The translations under genes and the position numbers were made by a program. DNA of 64,000 nucleotides from NCBI GenBank assembly GCA_964391725.1, contig CAYMNB010000005.1, positions 22,538 through 86,537 on the forward strand, read 5' to 3'. Numbering within the stretch: the first letter of the stretch is position 1; each line of letters opens with the position of its first letter. Shown here in pieces: positions 51,271 to 60,716 of this stretch. The notes beneath the pieces are model-generated. The model ran no database searches, had not been told where the DNA came from, and saw only the letters and a program-made list of their open reading frames with translations. Source of the DNA: SpSt-1165 sp964391725 (GTDB lineage: Bacteria > Chloroflexota > Anaerolineae > Anaerolineales > Anaerolineaceae).

Positions 51271-52524
51271 ATGAAGGAAGCCCTCCCTCTCAAGCTCAGC
51301 CGCAGTCTTGCCGAATTCGAGTGCGGAAAATCACTCACGCCTGGTGGTGTGCTGGGTATCAGGCGGCCCTACAATTTCGTGGAAGGCGAATACCCCATTT
51401 ATGTCACCGATGGGCAGGGCTGTCGGATTACAGACATGGATGGCAATCAGTATATCGATTACCTGTGCGCCTACGGCCCCATCATTCTGGGTTATCGCGA
51501 ACACGAGGTTGACGAGGCCGTCATTGCCCAGATTAAAGATCACGGCTTTTGCTTCTCTCTCACCCAGCCCATTCAAAATGTTCTGGCTGAAAAGCTGCGC
51601 TCCTTGATCCCCAGCGCCGAGATGAGTATCTTTGTCAAAACTGGCTCAGACGCGACCACCCTGGCGATACGCATCGCACGCGGCTACACCCAGCGCTTGA
51701 AGGTACTGCGCTGCGGTTACCATGGCTGGCACGATTGGTGTGTGGAGGTCAAAGGCGGAGTTCCCCCAAAATTATTCGAAGATGTATTGGAATTCCATTA
51801 CAACGACATCGGCGAGTTGGAATCTCTCTTGAAAGAACACGGCAACGACACCGCAGCCATTATCATCACTCCCTTCGGGCACCCACTGGCGGAGAAACTG
51901 GAAGAGCCGCGCGACAACTTTCTCCAGAAAGTACGTGACCTGGCTGACCAGTATGGTTGTGTGTTGATCTTTGATGAAATCCGCACCGGTTTTCGCATGA
52001 GCCTGGGTGGCGCGCAGGCCCACTATAAAGTGAAGCCCGATATTTCTGCTTTTGGCAAAGCCATGGCAAACGGTTACGAGATCAGCGCGGTCGTTGGCAA
52101 ACAACATATCATGGCAATTGCCGAAAAAGAAGTGTTTGTGTCTTCCACCTTCTTCCCCAACAGCCTCGCGATGGTGGCAGCCTTGAAAACCATCGAGATA
52201 CTCGAACGCGATAATGTGTTGGACACGATCTGGTCACGAGGAGAGAAGTTTCTGAATGACTTGCGTACGACCGTGCAGCAATCCGGCGTGCCAGCCGAAG
52301 TATCAGGCATTCCCCCCATGCAATTTATCACCTTCCATAAGGATCCTGAGAAAAAATACAAACAAAAACGCAACGATTTCTTCACCCAACTGATCCGCCG
52401 CGGGGTCTTCATGCAACCCTATCATCATGGCTACATTTGTTACCGCCATACCCCTGCTGATCTGGATCACACCATGGCTATGATCAGGGAGAGTTTGCAA
52501 TATGTTGCCGAAAAAAACTACTGA
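51271..52524 (+). CDS. Class III PLP aminotransferase, candidate acyl-CoA beta-transaminase
   Basis: Fold-type I PLP enzyme of 417 residues, glutamate-1-semialdehyde aminomutase-like. PLP features: FVKTGSDATTLAIRIAR (phosphate), CGYHGWHDWC (stacking), LIFDEIRTGFR (Asp to pyridine N) and Schiff-base Lys in ISAFGKAMANGYE. It heads the kce-ato-kdd-kam operon. In Candidatus Cloacamonas acidaminovorans a transaminase of this class replaces kal and converts 3-aminobutyryl-CoA to acetoacetyl-CoA; position and absence of kal here support that role. A role in heme synthesis is unlikely in this context. CAGGAG precedes ATG 51271; the frame is open further 5' but without a ribosome binding site. Confidence 0.8.
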   Translation: MKEALPLKLSRSLAEFECGKSLTPGGVLGIRRPYNFVEGEYPIYVTDGQGCRITDMDGNQYIDYLCAYGPIILGYREHEVDEAVIAQIKDHGFCFSLTQPIQNVLAEKLRSLIPSAEMSIFVKTGSDATTLAIRIARGYTQRLKVLRCGYHGWHDWCVEVKGGVPPKLFEDVLEFHYNDIGELESLLKEHGNDTAAIIITPFGHPLAEKLEEPRDNFLQKVRDLADQYGCVLIFDEIRTGFRMSLGGAQAHYKVKPDISAFGKAMANGYEISAVVGKQHIMAIAEKEVFVSSTFFPNSLAMVAALKTIEILERDNVLDTIWSRGEKFLNDLRTTVQQSGVPAEVSGIPPMQFITFHKDPEKKYKQKRNDFFTQLIRRGVFMQPYHHGYICYRHTPADLDHTMAMIRESLQYVAEKNY

Positions 52525-52545
52525 TACCACCACACAGGTGACTAT

Positions 52546-53376
52546 ATGGAAAAACTAATCATCACCGCTGCCATTTGCGGCGCTGAAGTGACCAAAGAGC
52601 ATAACCCGGCTGTCCCCTACACCATCGCGGAAATCTCGCGTGAAGCCAAAGCCGCCTATGAGGCAGGTGCCAGCATCATCCACCTGCATGTCAGAGAAGA
52701 TAATGGCACGCCCACCCAATCAAAACAGCGCTTTGCCATTGCCATCGAAGCCATCAAAGCGGTCGCACCGTCTGTGATCATCCAGCCATCAACTGGCGGC
52801 GCTGTCGGTATGTCCGACGAAGAAAGACAACAACCCCTAACTTTGCAACCCGAAATGGCCACCCTCGATTGCGGTACGCTGAATTTTGGCCGTGGTGAGA
52901 TTTTCACCAACAGCGAAGACACAGTCACTCAGTTTGCCAGCAACATGCAGCGTCTGGGCATCAAACCCGAATTAGAGGTCTTTGACCGCGGCATGATACA
53001 GATGGTGCATCGCCTGCAAGAAATGTCCTTGCTGGAGGGAACCCCTCATTTCAATCTGGTATTGGGGACGCTGTTCGGCATGCCTGCTGGAATCGCAGAC
53101 CTGCTGTATCTCGTAGACAGTCTGCCCAACCCCAGCACATTCACCACCACCGGTATTGGCAGGCACGCCTTTACCACCGCCTGCGCCTCCATTCTGATGG
53201 GTGGACATGTCCGCGTGGGCTTTGAGGACAATGTGTATCTCGCCAAAGGGGTATTGGCTCGCTCCAATGGCGAACTGGTGGACAAAGTCGTGCGCCTGGC
53301 AAAAGAATTGGGCAGAGAGATCGCCTCGCCTCAAGAAACAAGGATGATATTGGGTTTGCAGCGAGAACAATCCTGA
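52546..53376 (+). CDS. kce: 3-keto-5-aminohexanoate cleavage enzyme
   Basis: Zn-dependent TIM-barrel enzyme (BKACE superfamily), 276 residues. It condenses 3-keto-5-aminohexanoate with acetyl-CoA to give 3-aminobutyryl-CoA and acetoacetate. Zn ligands His46 and His48 are in IIHLHVREDNG, with the later QPSTGGAVGM and NLVLGTLFGMPAG blocks and a C-terminal Glu region (HVRVGFEDNVYL), all as in characterised Kce. Other BKACE members use different beta-keto acids, but the kam/kdd context fixes this one. 21 bp after the aminotransferase. Confidence 0.93.
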   Translation: MEKLIITAAICGAEVTKEHNPAVPYTIAEISREAKAAYEAGASIIHLHVREDNGTPTQSKQRFAIAIEAIKAVAPSVIIQPSTGGAVGMSDEERQQPLTLQPEMATLDCGTLNFGRGEIFTNSEDTVTQFASNMQRLGIKPELEVFDRGMIQMVHRLQEMSLLEGTPHFNLVLGTLFGMPAGIADLLYLVDSLPNPSTFTTTGIGRHAFTTACASILMGGHVRVGFEDNVYLAKGVLARSNGELVDKVVRLAKELGREIASPQETRMILGLQREQS

Positions 53377-53415
53377 AATTAACAAAATGAACAGTCACCT
53401 ATGGAGCATGAATCG

Positions 53416-54069
53416 ATGAAATTAACTCCCCAAACTGAACTCCTCTCATTGTTGCGCGATGGCATGTCGATCATGGCCGGCGGCTTCTTGGGTTGCGGCG
53501 GGCCAGAACGCCTGATTGACCTTGTGATCGAGTCTGGCACGCAACACCATACCATCATCTGTAACGACACTGCCTTTGTAGATAAAAGTGTCGGCCGTTT
53601 GATTGTTAGTGGCTGTGCCGAAAAAGTAATCACCTCCCATATCGGCACCAATCCCGAAACCGGCCGCTTGCTGCATGATGGCAAACTGACAGTGGAGTTG
53701 GTGCCGCAGGGAACCTTGATAGAACGCATTCGCGCAGGAGGCTCCGGATTGGGCGGGGTGCTAACCCCAACCGGTATCGGCACGGTAGTAGAAGAAGGCA
53801 AACAAAAGGTGACCATTGAGGGTAAGGAGTACTTATTGGAACTGCCTTTACGAGCCGACCTGGCGCTGATCAAAGGCGCGATTTGCGACACGCTTGGCAA
53901 TGTGTACTACAAAGCCACGGCGCGTAACTTCAACCCGATCATGGCGCTGGCAGCCGATGTCGTTATCGTGGAAGCAGATGAGATTGTTGCACAGGGAGCC
54001 ATACAGCCTGAACTTGTCATGACTCCCTGTGTACTGGTGGATTACATTCTGAAGGAGGAAGCAGCATGA
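53416..54069 (+). CDS. atoD: Acetoacetate CoA-transferase subunit alpha
   Basis: 217 residues. The CoA-transferase alpha signature is present: DGMSIMAGGFLGCGGPERLID, with KVITSHIGTNPETGRLLHDG and GVLTPTGIGTVVEEGK. With AtoA it moves CoA from an acyl-CoA to the acetoacetate released by Kce. ATG 53416 is preferred over ATG 53401, because GGAG lies 9 nt upstream and the protein then begins at the family start (MKLTPQTELL). It overlaps atoA by 4 nt. Confidence 0.93.
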   Translation: MKLTPQTELLSLLRDGMSIMAGGFLGCGGPERLIDLVIESGTQHHTIICNDTAFVDKSVGRLIVSGCAEKVITSHIGTNPETGRLLHDGKLTVELVPQGTLIERIRAGGSGLGGVLTPTGIGTVVEEGKQKVTIEGKEYLLELPLRADLALIKGAICDTLGNVYYKATARNFNPIMALAADVVIVEADEIVAQGAIQPELVMTPCVLVDYILKEEAA

Positions 54070-54731
54070 ACATTGATACCGATGCCGCCAAAACCATCAT
54101 CGCCCGGCGGGTGGCGAAAGAATTAAAAGACGGTCAGCTGGTTAATCTTGGCATCGGCCTGCCCACACTGGCGTCCAATTATCTTGAACCCGGCGTGAAT
54201 GTGATCCTGCAATCAGAAAATGGCGTAATTTTCATGGGGCCCGAAGCTGAAAAAGGTCAGGAGGATCCCAACCTGACCAATGCTGGCGGTATTCCCGTCA
54301 CCATACTACCCGGCGGTGCCTACTTCGATAGCAGTCTTTCTTTCGCATTGATCCGCGGCGGACATGTCGATGTGACCGTGTTGGGCACGCTGGAAGTAGA
54401 TCAGGAAGGTAATATCGCCAATTGGATCATTCCCGGAAAATTGGTGCCGGGCATGGGCGGTGCCATGGACCTGTTGTGCGGCGCCAAAAAGGTGATTGTA
54501 GCCACCACCCACACTGCCAAAGGACGGCCAAAAATTCTAAAACGATGTTCACTGCCGTTGAGTGCGCAAAAAGAGGTTGACCTGATCATCACCGAACTGG
54601 CAGTCATGGAAGTAACAGACAAAGGTTTGGTATTACGGGAAATTCACCCCGACACCACCATTGAAGAGGTGGCATCTTTGACAGAGGCCGATCTTGTTAT
54701 CGAAGGCGAAGTCGCCAAAATGCCGCTATGA
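54066..54731 (+). CDS. atoA: Acetoacetate CoA-transferase subunit beta
   Basis: 221 residues. The catalytic Glu is in the SENG motif (ILQSENGVIFMGP), with LGIGLPTLASNYL upstream and a conserved IPGKLVPGMGGAMDL. Together with the alpha subunit it forms the heteromeric acetoacetate:acyl-CoA transferase of lysine and butyrate fermenters. Translationally coupled to atoD by an ATGA overlap. Confidence 0.94.
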   Translation: MNIDTDAAKTIIARRVAKELKDGQLVNLGIGLPTLASNYLEPGVNVILQSENGVIFMGPEAEKGQEDPNLTNAGGIPVTILPGGAYFDSSLSFALIRGGHVDVTVLGTLEVDQEGNIANWIIPGKLVPGMGGAMDLLCGAKKVIVATTHTAKGRPKILKRCSLPLSAQKEVDLIITELAVMEVTDKGLVLREIHPDTTIEEVASLTEADLVIEGEVAKMPL

Positions 54732-54777
54732 GCGGCTTGGCGGGCATAAAGTACACATAATAATAGGAGTCAAAACA

Positions 54778-55815
54778 GTGGTAAAAATAGGATGCAAATA
54801 CGGCAGTCATCGCGTGATCAGTCCCATTGGCGGCCTGCCCCAGGCGGCTGATGTCGTTTCAAACGACCCGGAAATATTCGATAATGAGATCCTGGTTGAT
54901 GTGGAGGCGCTCAATATCGATTCTGCCAGCTTTCGCCAACTTAAGGAAGAAGCCTGTGGCGATCCAGAGAAAATGAAGCAGCGTATCCTGTCCATCGTAG
55001 AACAATCTGGAAAGATGAAAAATCCGGTCACTGGCTCTGGCGGGGTCTTGATTGGCCGGATCGAACAGATAGGGTCCGACTTGACAGGGAAAACCGAAGG
55101 AAAAATCGGTGATCGCATCGTTACCATGGTTTCACTGTCAATGACCCCCCTCAAGCTTGTTGCTATAGAAGCCATTCACATGGCGACTGACCGGGTTGAC
55201 GTGCGGGGCAAAGCGATCCTGTTTGAAACCTCTCAGTTCGCCATTCTTCCCCCCGATATACCAGACAATATCGCCCTGGCGGTTCTGGATGTGGCTGGCG
55301 CTCCGGCGCAAATGGCAAAACTGGCCAAACCCGGCGACAAAGTGTTGATTTTGGGCGCGAACGGCAAGTCCGGCATGCTTAGCGCTTATGTAGCACGAAA
55401 AAAAGTGGAGCCAGATGGCCTGGTCATTGGCGTTGTACGAGATCCGGTCAAACAACAGCGCCTGCAAGCATTGGGATATTGCGACGAAGTGATCTGTGTT
55501 GATGCCTGCAATACCCTCGACCTATTGGAAAAAGCCCTGGCTGCCAACCAGGGTCAGGAGTATGATCTGGTGGTCAATTGCTTGAACGTACCGGTATGTG
55601 AGATGTCCTGCATCCTGCCCACAAAAGACCAGGGGATTGTGTATTTCTTCTCCATGGCAACCTCCTTCACCAAAGCCGCCCTGGGGGCAGAAGGTGTGGC
55701 GAAGGACATCACCATGATCATCGGCAATGGCTACACCGCCGGTCATGCCGACTACGCCTTGCAGCTTCTCAGAGAATCCCCTGAATTATATAAGTTTTTC
55801 GAAGAAAATTATTAA
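54778..55815 (+). CDS. kdd: L-erythro-3,5-diaminohexanoate dehydrogenase
   Basis: 345 residues, as in known Kdd. NAD-dependent oxidative deamination of 3,5-diaminohexanoate to 3-keto-5-aminohexanoate. The N-terminus KIGCKYGSHRVISPIGGLPQ is characteristic, GSGGVLIGRIEQIG and GDRIVTMVSLSMTPL follow, and the Rossmann loop is DKVLILGANGKSGML. The start is GTG 54778, preceded by AGGAG at 8 nt; longer upstream frames have no ribosome binding site. It sits between atoA and kamB; the stop shares one base with the kamB ATG. Confidence 0.93.
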   Translation: MVKIGCKYGSHRVISPIGGLPQAADVVSNDPEIFDNEILVDVEALNIDSASFRQLKEEACGDPEKMKQRILSIVEQSGKMKNPVTGSGGVLIGRIEQIGSDLTGKTEGKIGDRIVTMVSLSMTPLKLVAIEAIHMATDRVDVRGKAILFETSQFAILPPDIPDNIALAVLDVAGAPAQMAKLAKPGDKVLILGANGKSGMLSAYVARKKVEPDGLVIGVVRDPVKQQRLQALGYCDEVICVDACNTLDLLEKALAANQGQEYDLVVNCLNVPVCEMSCILPTKDQGIVYFFSMATSFTKAALGAEGVAKDITMIIGNGYTAGHADYALQLLRESPELYKFFEENY

Positions 55816-56897
55816 TGGCAAACCTGCCTGCTACGAACCAGCTTTTGTTTTCCGCTTTCGTACAGCGCAGCGTTGCGGGTTATCCGTCCATTGCCTTCGT
55901 CAGTTTCGAGAAAACCAGTGGAAAATCCACCGCATTCCGCGCTTTTCTGCATGCCGTTGAAGGCATCACCGCCGGTATCACGTCTCTTGGGGCAGATCCT
56001 GCCAATGGAAAAGAGGCAGCCATTGATGGACACCTTCACTTTGTCAAACCTGGCACCGTTATTGCCACCGCCCGCCAATGCCTCCCTTACTGCGAACCAA
56101 CCCGTACCATCCTTACTGATACTTCAGTACTCACCCCGCTCGGCGAGGTGATCCTCTTCAGGGCTGAAAGCGCTGGACGTGTCTTCCTGGCGGGGCCTTC
56201 AATCATCGCTGACGCCATCAACATAAAAAAAAACCTTTTGGAATTTGGTGCTGAGTTCGTTTTGATGGATGGCGCTGGTGCACGCATCAGCCCTGCCAAT
56301 CCACGCCTGTCCGATGGCATTGTGCTGTGTGCAAACCTGGCACCAGACATTGCACAGACACAGGAAGACCTTCAATACCAGATTAACTTGTTGCAAACCA
56401 GACCCTTAGTAGATGAACGCTTGCGAGAAATTTGCCAGCAGAAGCAACCAGCACAATTCTCTTTCGCCCTGGTTGATCAGAATTATGGCACACACTTGCC
56501 CTATAACGGAGAAACAATCAGCCAACTAATTGAGACCGTTGAACAGCAACATCAGACCATACGCGCCATGTATTTTTCCGGCGCATTGACCGATCGGCAG
56601 GCTGAGGGCCTGGTCAAATATGCAGAAACCAATCCGGCGCTCGTGAAGAAATGCACTTTGATCGTGGAAGACCCCACCAAATTGATGATTCAACCCAGAG
56701 CCATAGCCTCCATCCAGGCAAGTCCGTTATCACTGAGTGTGTTGTACCCCATTCAATTGCTGGGCATCGCTGTCAATTCATCAACAGCGGGATCAGGATA
56801 TGATCGCATAACAGATTTCCTAAAGAGGCTTTCAACAGACTGTCACTTACCGGTGTTTGATGTTCACGGAGGATTTTTCTTTGAAATTCCTGACTAA
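55815..56897 (+). CDS. kamB: KamB-like P-loop protein (lysine 5,6-aminomutase reactivation factor)
   Basis: 360 residues. A P-loop-like VSFEKTSGKSTAFRAF (about 28-43) suggests nucleotide binding, and GAEFVLMDGAGARISP (about 145-160) resembles a Walker B region; the rest is not recognisable by motif. Position and size match KamB of lysine-fermentation clusters, which with KamC is proposed to reactivate the B12-dependent KamDE. The biochemistry is inferred. It begins within the kdd stop (TAATG) and overlaps kamC by 17 nt. Confidence 0.78.
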   Translation: MANLPATNQLLFSAFVQRSVAGYPSIAFVSFEKTSGKSTAFRAFLHAVEGITAGITSLGADPANGKEAAIDGHLHFVKPGTVIATARQCLPYCEPTRTILTDTSVLTPLGEVILFRAESAGRVFLAGPSIIADAINIKKNLLEFGAEFVLMDGAGARISPANPRLSDGIVLCANLAPDIAQTQEDLQYQINLLQTRPLVDERLREICQQKQPAQFSFALVDQNYGTHLPYNGETISQLIETVEQQHQTIRAMYFSGALTDRQAEGLVKYAETNPALVKKCTLIVEDPTKLMIQPRAIASIQASPLSLSVLYPIQLLGIAVNSSTAGSGYDRITDFLKRLSTDCHLPVFDVHGGFFFEIPD

Positions 56898-58359
56898 AGC
56901 ACAACAGCACAACATCGGTTTCGACTTTGTCATGGCTCACCTGACACCCCTTACCTGTTATGGCAAAGAAAGAAAAGACGCCATAGATTGGTATTCTGCT
57001 GCTGAGAAGCCTGTTTTGTTGCGGAAGTTGCAGCAACTGCAAGCATTCAAAATCTTCTTTGATAAATACCCTGAAGATATAGCCGCACTCACAAATATCC
57101 TGACAAGGTTCAAAGAGATTCGTGGCATCATCCGCCAGATCAACGCCCAGGTCGAACCATTGGACGAAGTAGAGTTGTTCCAACTCAAAAATTTCGCCAT
57201 CGATTGTCAACACCTTTGGCAGGCTGTTGAAGAATTTCAGCTGACTCTACTTGACCATCAGCTTTACAGCTTACACGATACCGTGACATTGCTTAACCCA
57301 GATGATCAGATCACCCGCACCTTTGCCATAGACAGCCGCTATGCAACAGCGTTGGAACAGATTCGAGTCGCGAAGACCGAAATCGAACATCAAATTAATG
57401 CGCAACCTGAACCTGACAAACAATTACTCAACTTGCATACCCAACTGACTGAACAGGAACGTAAGGCGGAATACCAGGTCTGCCAAAATCTCACTGACCG
57501 GTTGCGCATTTCTGTCCCTGAAGTCGCCAATAATATCACCTACATTGCAGAACTTGATTTTTTGATCGCCAAAGCCACACTCGCTGACGCGTTCGGGGCA
57601 GTCGCCCCACAATTCCTTGACACCGATACCATTAAAATCCAGGAAGCTGTCAACCCCTGGGTGAATGATATCCTCAACAAAGATGGCAAATCATTCACCC
57701 CGCTTTCACTGTCGCTAAATCAGGGAGCCAATGTGTTGACCGGCGCGAATATGGGCGGCAAGACTGTTGCTTTGGCAACCCTGACCCTGAACATCCTGTT
57801 GGCGCATTGCGGGTTGTTTGTTTTTTGCCGCTCCCTGTCTCTGCCGGTTCTCGACTTTCTCTTCTATCTCGCACACGATTATCAATCCGTCACAGCTGGT
57901 GTCAGTTCGTTCGGCGCCGAAGTGCGGCAGATAACCCGAATGATCGAGCAAATGGGAGATGGGCGCGGGTTCGCCGTGGTGGATGAGTTTGCCCGAGACA
58001 CCAACCCGGAAGAAGGGCAGACCATGGTGCGCACCTTACTTCGTTTGTGTGAGAAACACAACTCTTTCTGCCTGTTGTCCACCCACTTCAGCAAGATCGT
58101 GGAACGAGACATGCAACACCTGCAGGTAGTTGGATTGCGAAACGCGCCTTTGGAGACATTGTCACCGGTGAGGGCAGAGAAAACGGTCAATCATTTGCAA
58201 GAAATGATGGATTTCACCATTGAAGCGGTGCCATGGGACAATCCAGCCCCAAAAGATGCCATTCGGGTAGCAAAATTGATGGGGTTGCCACAGGAATTTT
58301 TAGATCTGATTGATGATGAAACATGGGAGAATGCCTTTGGAAACCAAACTGAATCTTGA
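56881..58359 (+). CDS. kamC: KamC-like MutS-domain ATPase (aminomutase reactivation factor)
   Basis: About 492 residues. The C-terminal half is a MutS domain V ATPase: Walker A NVLTGANMGGKTVALATL, Walker B in FAVVDEFARDTNPEEG, and LLSTHFSKI. The N-terminal half is helical (core/lever-like), and the mismatch-recognition domain I of true MutS is absent. Start is probably TTG 56881, with GGAGGA 7 nt upstream; an ATG at 56860 is possible. The gene overlaps kamB and kamD. Role as KamDE reactivase is from genome context in other lysine fermenters. Confidence 0.8.
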   Translation: MKFLTKAQQHNIGFDFVMAHLTPLTCYGKERKDAIDWYSAAEKPVLLRKLQQLQAFKIFFDKYPEDIAALTNILTRFKEIRGIIRQINAQVEPLDEVELFQLKNFAIDCQHLWQAVEEFQLTLLDHQLYSLHDTVTLLNPDDQITRTFAIDSRYATALEQIRVAKTEIEHQINAQPEPDKQLLNLHTQLTEQERKAEYQVCQNLTDRLRISVPEVANNITYIAELDFLIAKATLADAFGAVAPQFLDTDTIKIQEAVNPWVNDILNKDGKSFTPLSLSLNQGANVLTGANMGGKTVALATLTLNILLAHCGLFVFCRSLSLPVLDFLFYLAHDYQSVTAGVSSFGAEVRQITRMIEQMGDGRGFAVVDEFARDTNPEEGQTMVRTLLRLCEKHNSFCLLSTHFSKIVERDMQHLQVVGLRNAPLETLSPVRAEKTVNHLQEMMDFTIEAVPWDNPAPKDAIRVAKLMGLPQEFLDLIDDETWENAFGNQTES

Positions 58360-59902
58360 TCTCCACCTAATAGCACTAGCCAGAACCCTGGCCTCTGCCA
58401 TCGCCGGTGACGTACACGCTCACATTGAAAAATTCACCACTGTGTCCGTGGAACGCACCATCGTGCGTTTGCTGGGGGTTGATGGTATCGACGCTGAGGA
58501 AGTCCCGTTACCCAACCGCCTCGTCGATCAATTGAACCAGAAAAAGGCTCTTTCTTTGGGGGCTGGTATTTTTCTCGGTAATGCCATACTCACCTTGAAA
58601 CTTTCCCCACAGGAGATCGCTCAACAGGTAGCTGAGGGTAAATTGGACATCACCAGCCTTCCACTGCAACCAATAGCTGAAATCCGCCATGTGATTCTCA
58701 CACAAGCGCAAACTGCGATCAACACCATCATCCGCAATCGGGAGCAGCGCGAACAATCTATCGCTGAGCATCCAGACCACAAAGGAGCACTGCTGTATGT
58801 GATCGTTGCCACCGGCAACATCCATGAAGACATCAAACAGGCCAGGGCTGCCGCCCAACAGGGCGCCGACATCATTGCCGTCATCCGTACCACCGGGCAG
58901 AGCCTGCTGGATTATGTACCTTATGGCATCACCACCGAAGGGTTTGGCGGTACTTATGCCACCCAGGCCAATTTCCGCCTGATGCGTCAGGCGTTGGATG
59001 AAAAAGGCCGTGAACTCGGTCGTTATGTACGCCTGTGCAATTATTGTTCAGGCCTGTGCATGCCGGAAATCGCCGCCATGGGCGCCATAGAGCGCCTCGA
59101 TGTGATGCTCAACGATGCCCTGTATGGCATCCTGTTCCGTGACATCAACATGCAGCGCACCCTTATTGACCAGCACTTCTCACGCCAAATCAACGCTTTC
59201 GCCGGGATCGTGATTAATACCGGTGAAGACAATTACCTTACCACCTCAGATGCGGTGGAGGAAGCCGGTACCGTGCTTGCCTCGCAATTTATCAATGAGC
59301 AGCTGGCAAAAAGAGCCGGCCTGCCCGATGAACAGATCGGTTTGGGGCATGCTTTCGAAATTGACCCGTCCATCAAAAACGGCTTTCTCTTTGAATTGGC
59401 GCAAGCCCAGATGGCGCGCGAAATTTTCCCCCATGCACCTCTCAAATATATGCCCCCCACCAAATTCATGAACGGCAACATCTTCCAGGGGCATGTACAG
59501 GATGCTTTGTTCAATGTTGTCACCGTGGCAACCAACCAGCAGATTCACCTGTTAGGCATGTTAACCGAAGCCATTCACACGCCGTTCCTTTCTGACCGGT
59601 ATCTTGCCATTGAAAACGCCCGCTACATTGCCAACACTATGGCTGATCTGGCAGACGAGATACAGTTCAGGCCAGATGGCATCATCCAGAAACGAACCAA
59701 CCAGGTGTTGAATGATGCTGTCGAACTGCTCTCCTCCATTCATAAGGATGGATTGTTCAAAGCCCTTGAAAAAGGCACTTTTGCCGCGACAAAACGATTC
59801 ATCGATGGCGGCAAAGGTCTGGAAGGTGTCATACACAAAGACCCCGATTATTGGAATCCCTTCGCACAACTGCTGGAAGGAGAACTTTCTGATGAATCCT
59901 GA
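58331..59902 (+). CDS. kamD: Lysine 5,6-aminomutase alpha subunit
   Basis: TIM-barrel large subunit of the adenosylcobalamin- and PLP-dependent mutase that moves the terminal amino group of D-lysine or L-beta-lysine to C5; 523 residues, family about 517. Signatures include KLNLDLHLI, TVSVERTIVRLLGVDGID, PLPNRLVDQ, VIAVIRTTGQSLLDYVPYG, TTEGFGGTYATQ and IVINTGEDNYLTT. Start uncertain: ATG 58331 is used, but TTG 58337 has the better-spaced GGGAG. It overlaps kamC by 29 nt and kamE by 11 nt. Confidence 0.94.
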   Translation: MPLETKLNLDLHLIALARTLASAIAGDVHAHIEKFTTVSVERTIVRLLGVDGIDAEEVPLPNRLVDQLNQKKALSLGAGIFLGNAILTLKLSPQEIAQQVAEGKLDITSLPLQPIAEIRHVILTQAQTAINTIIRNREQREQSIAEHPDHKGALLYVIVATGNIHEDIKQARAAAQQGADIIAVIRTTGQSLLDYVPYGITTEGFGGTYATQANFRLMRQALDEKGRELGRYVRLCNYCSGLCMPEIAAMGAIERLDVMLNDALYGILFRDINMQRTLIDQHFSRQINAFAGIVINTGEDNYLTTSDAVEEAGTVLASQFINEQLAKRAGLPDEQIGLGHAFEIDPSIKNGFLFELAQAQMAREIFPHAPLKYMPPTKFMNGNIFQGHVQDALFNVVTVATNQQIHLLGMLTEAIHTPFLSDRYLAIENARYIANTMADLADEIQFRPDGIIQKRTNQVLNDAVELLSSIHKDGLFKALEKGTFAATKRFIDGGKGLEGVIHKDPDYWNPFAQLLEGELSDES

Positions 59903-60674
59903 TAAGACACAAATCGATCACAAGAAAATCCTTCCTTACGGCGACACCCTCAATGATGGCAAGGTGCAGCTTTCCTTCACCTTGCCGCTGCCGCACAACG
60001 AGCGCTCTGTGCAGGCTGCCAAAACTTTGGCTGAAAAAATGGGCCTGAATGCCGTTCATGTTGCCTACGCGAAACCTTTGGACGACAACTTTACCTTTTT
60101 TATTCTGTATGGGTCTACCCGGCATAGCATTGATTACACAGCCCTGCAGGCAGCTATCCTGGATGAAGAAGTTTTTACACGCCAGGAAACCAATGAATAC
60201 ATAAGCCATCACATAGGCAGAAAAGTAGTGGTGGTTGGCGCCAGTACAGGCACCGATGCGCATACCGTGGGGATCGATGCCATTCTCAATATGAAAGGAT
60301 TTGCTGGCCACTACGGCCTGGAACGCTACGAGATGATTGAAGTCCACAACCTGGGCAGCCAGGTTGACAATCTCGATTTTGTCCAAAAAGCCAGACAACT
60401 CAACGCGGATGTACTGCTGGTTTCACAGACCGTCACCCAGAAGGATGTACATATCACCAACCTGACCGAGTTGGTAGAACTGCTGGAAGCTGAAGGCATG
60501 CGTGAACATGTCATTTTAATCTGTGGCGGCCCGCGCATTACCAACGAATTGGCCAAAGAACTGGGGTATGATGCCGGCTTTGGGCCGGGGAAATTTGCCG
60601 ACCATGTGGCAACTTTTATGGTCAAGCTGCTGGCAGCCAGGTTAAAAAACACTAAAAAATCAACCAGTTGTTAA
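59892..60674 (+). CDS. kamE: Lysine 5,6-aminomutase beta subunit (B12 and PLP binding)
   Basis: 260 residues. The base-off cobalamin motif DxHxxG is TDAHTVG with His124; Lys135 in LNMKGF lies 11 residues later, the same spacing as the cobalt-ligating His133 and PLP-binding Lys144 of the Clostridium sticklandii enzyme. The later SQTVTQKDVHITN and LICGGPRITN segments complete the Rossmann-like B12 domain. Both residues being present argues for an active enzyme. Last gene of the operon; terminator 42 bp downstream. Confidence 0.95.
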   Translation: MNPDKTQIDHKKILPYGDTLNDGKVQLSFTLPLPHNERSVQAAKTLAEKMGLNAVHVAYAKPLDDNFTFFILYGSTRHSIDYTALQAAILDEEVFTRQETNEYISHHIGRKVVVVGASTGTDAHTVGIDAILNMKGFAGHYGLERYEMIEVHNLGSQVDNLDFVQKARQLNADVLLVSQTVTQKDVHITNLTELVELLEAEGMREHVILICGGPRITNELAKELGYDAGFGPGKFADHVATFMVKLLAARLKNTKKSTSC

Positions 60675-60716
60675 AAAAGAAAACAAATTGTTAAGAATTT
60701 CCTTATCACCGCGTAG

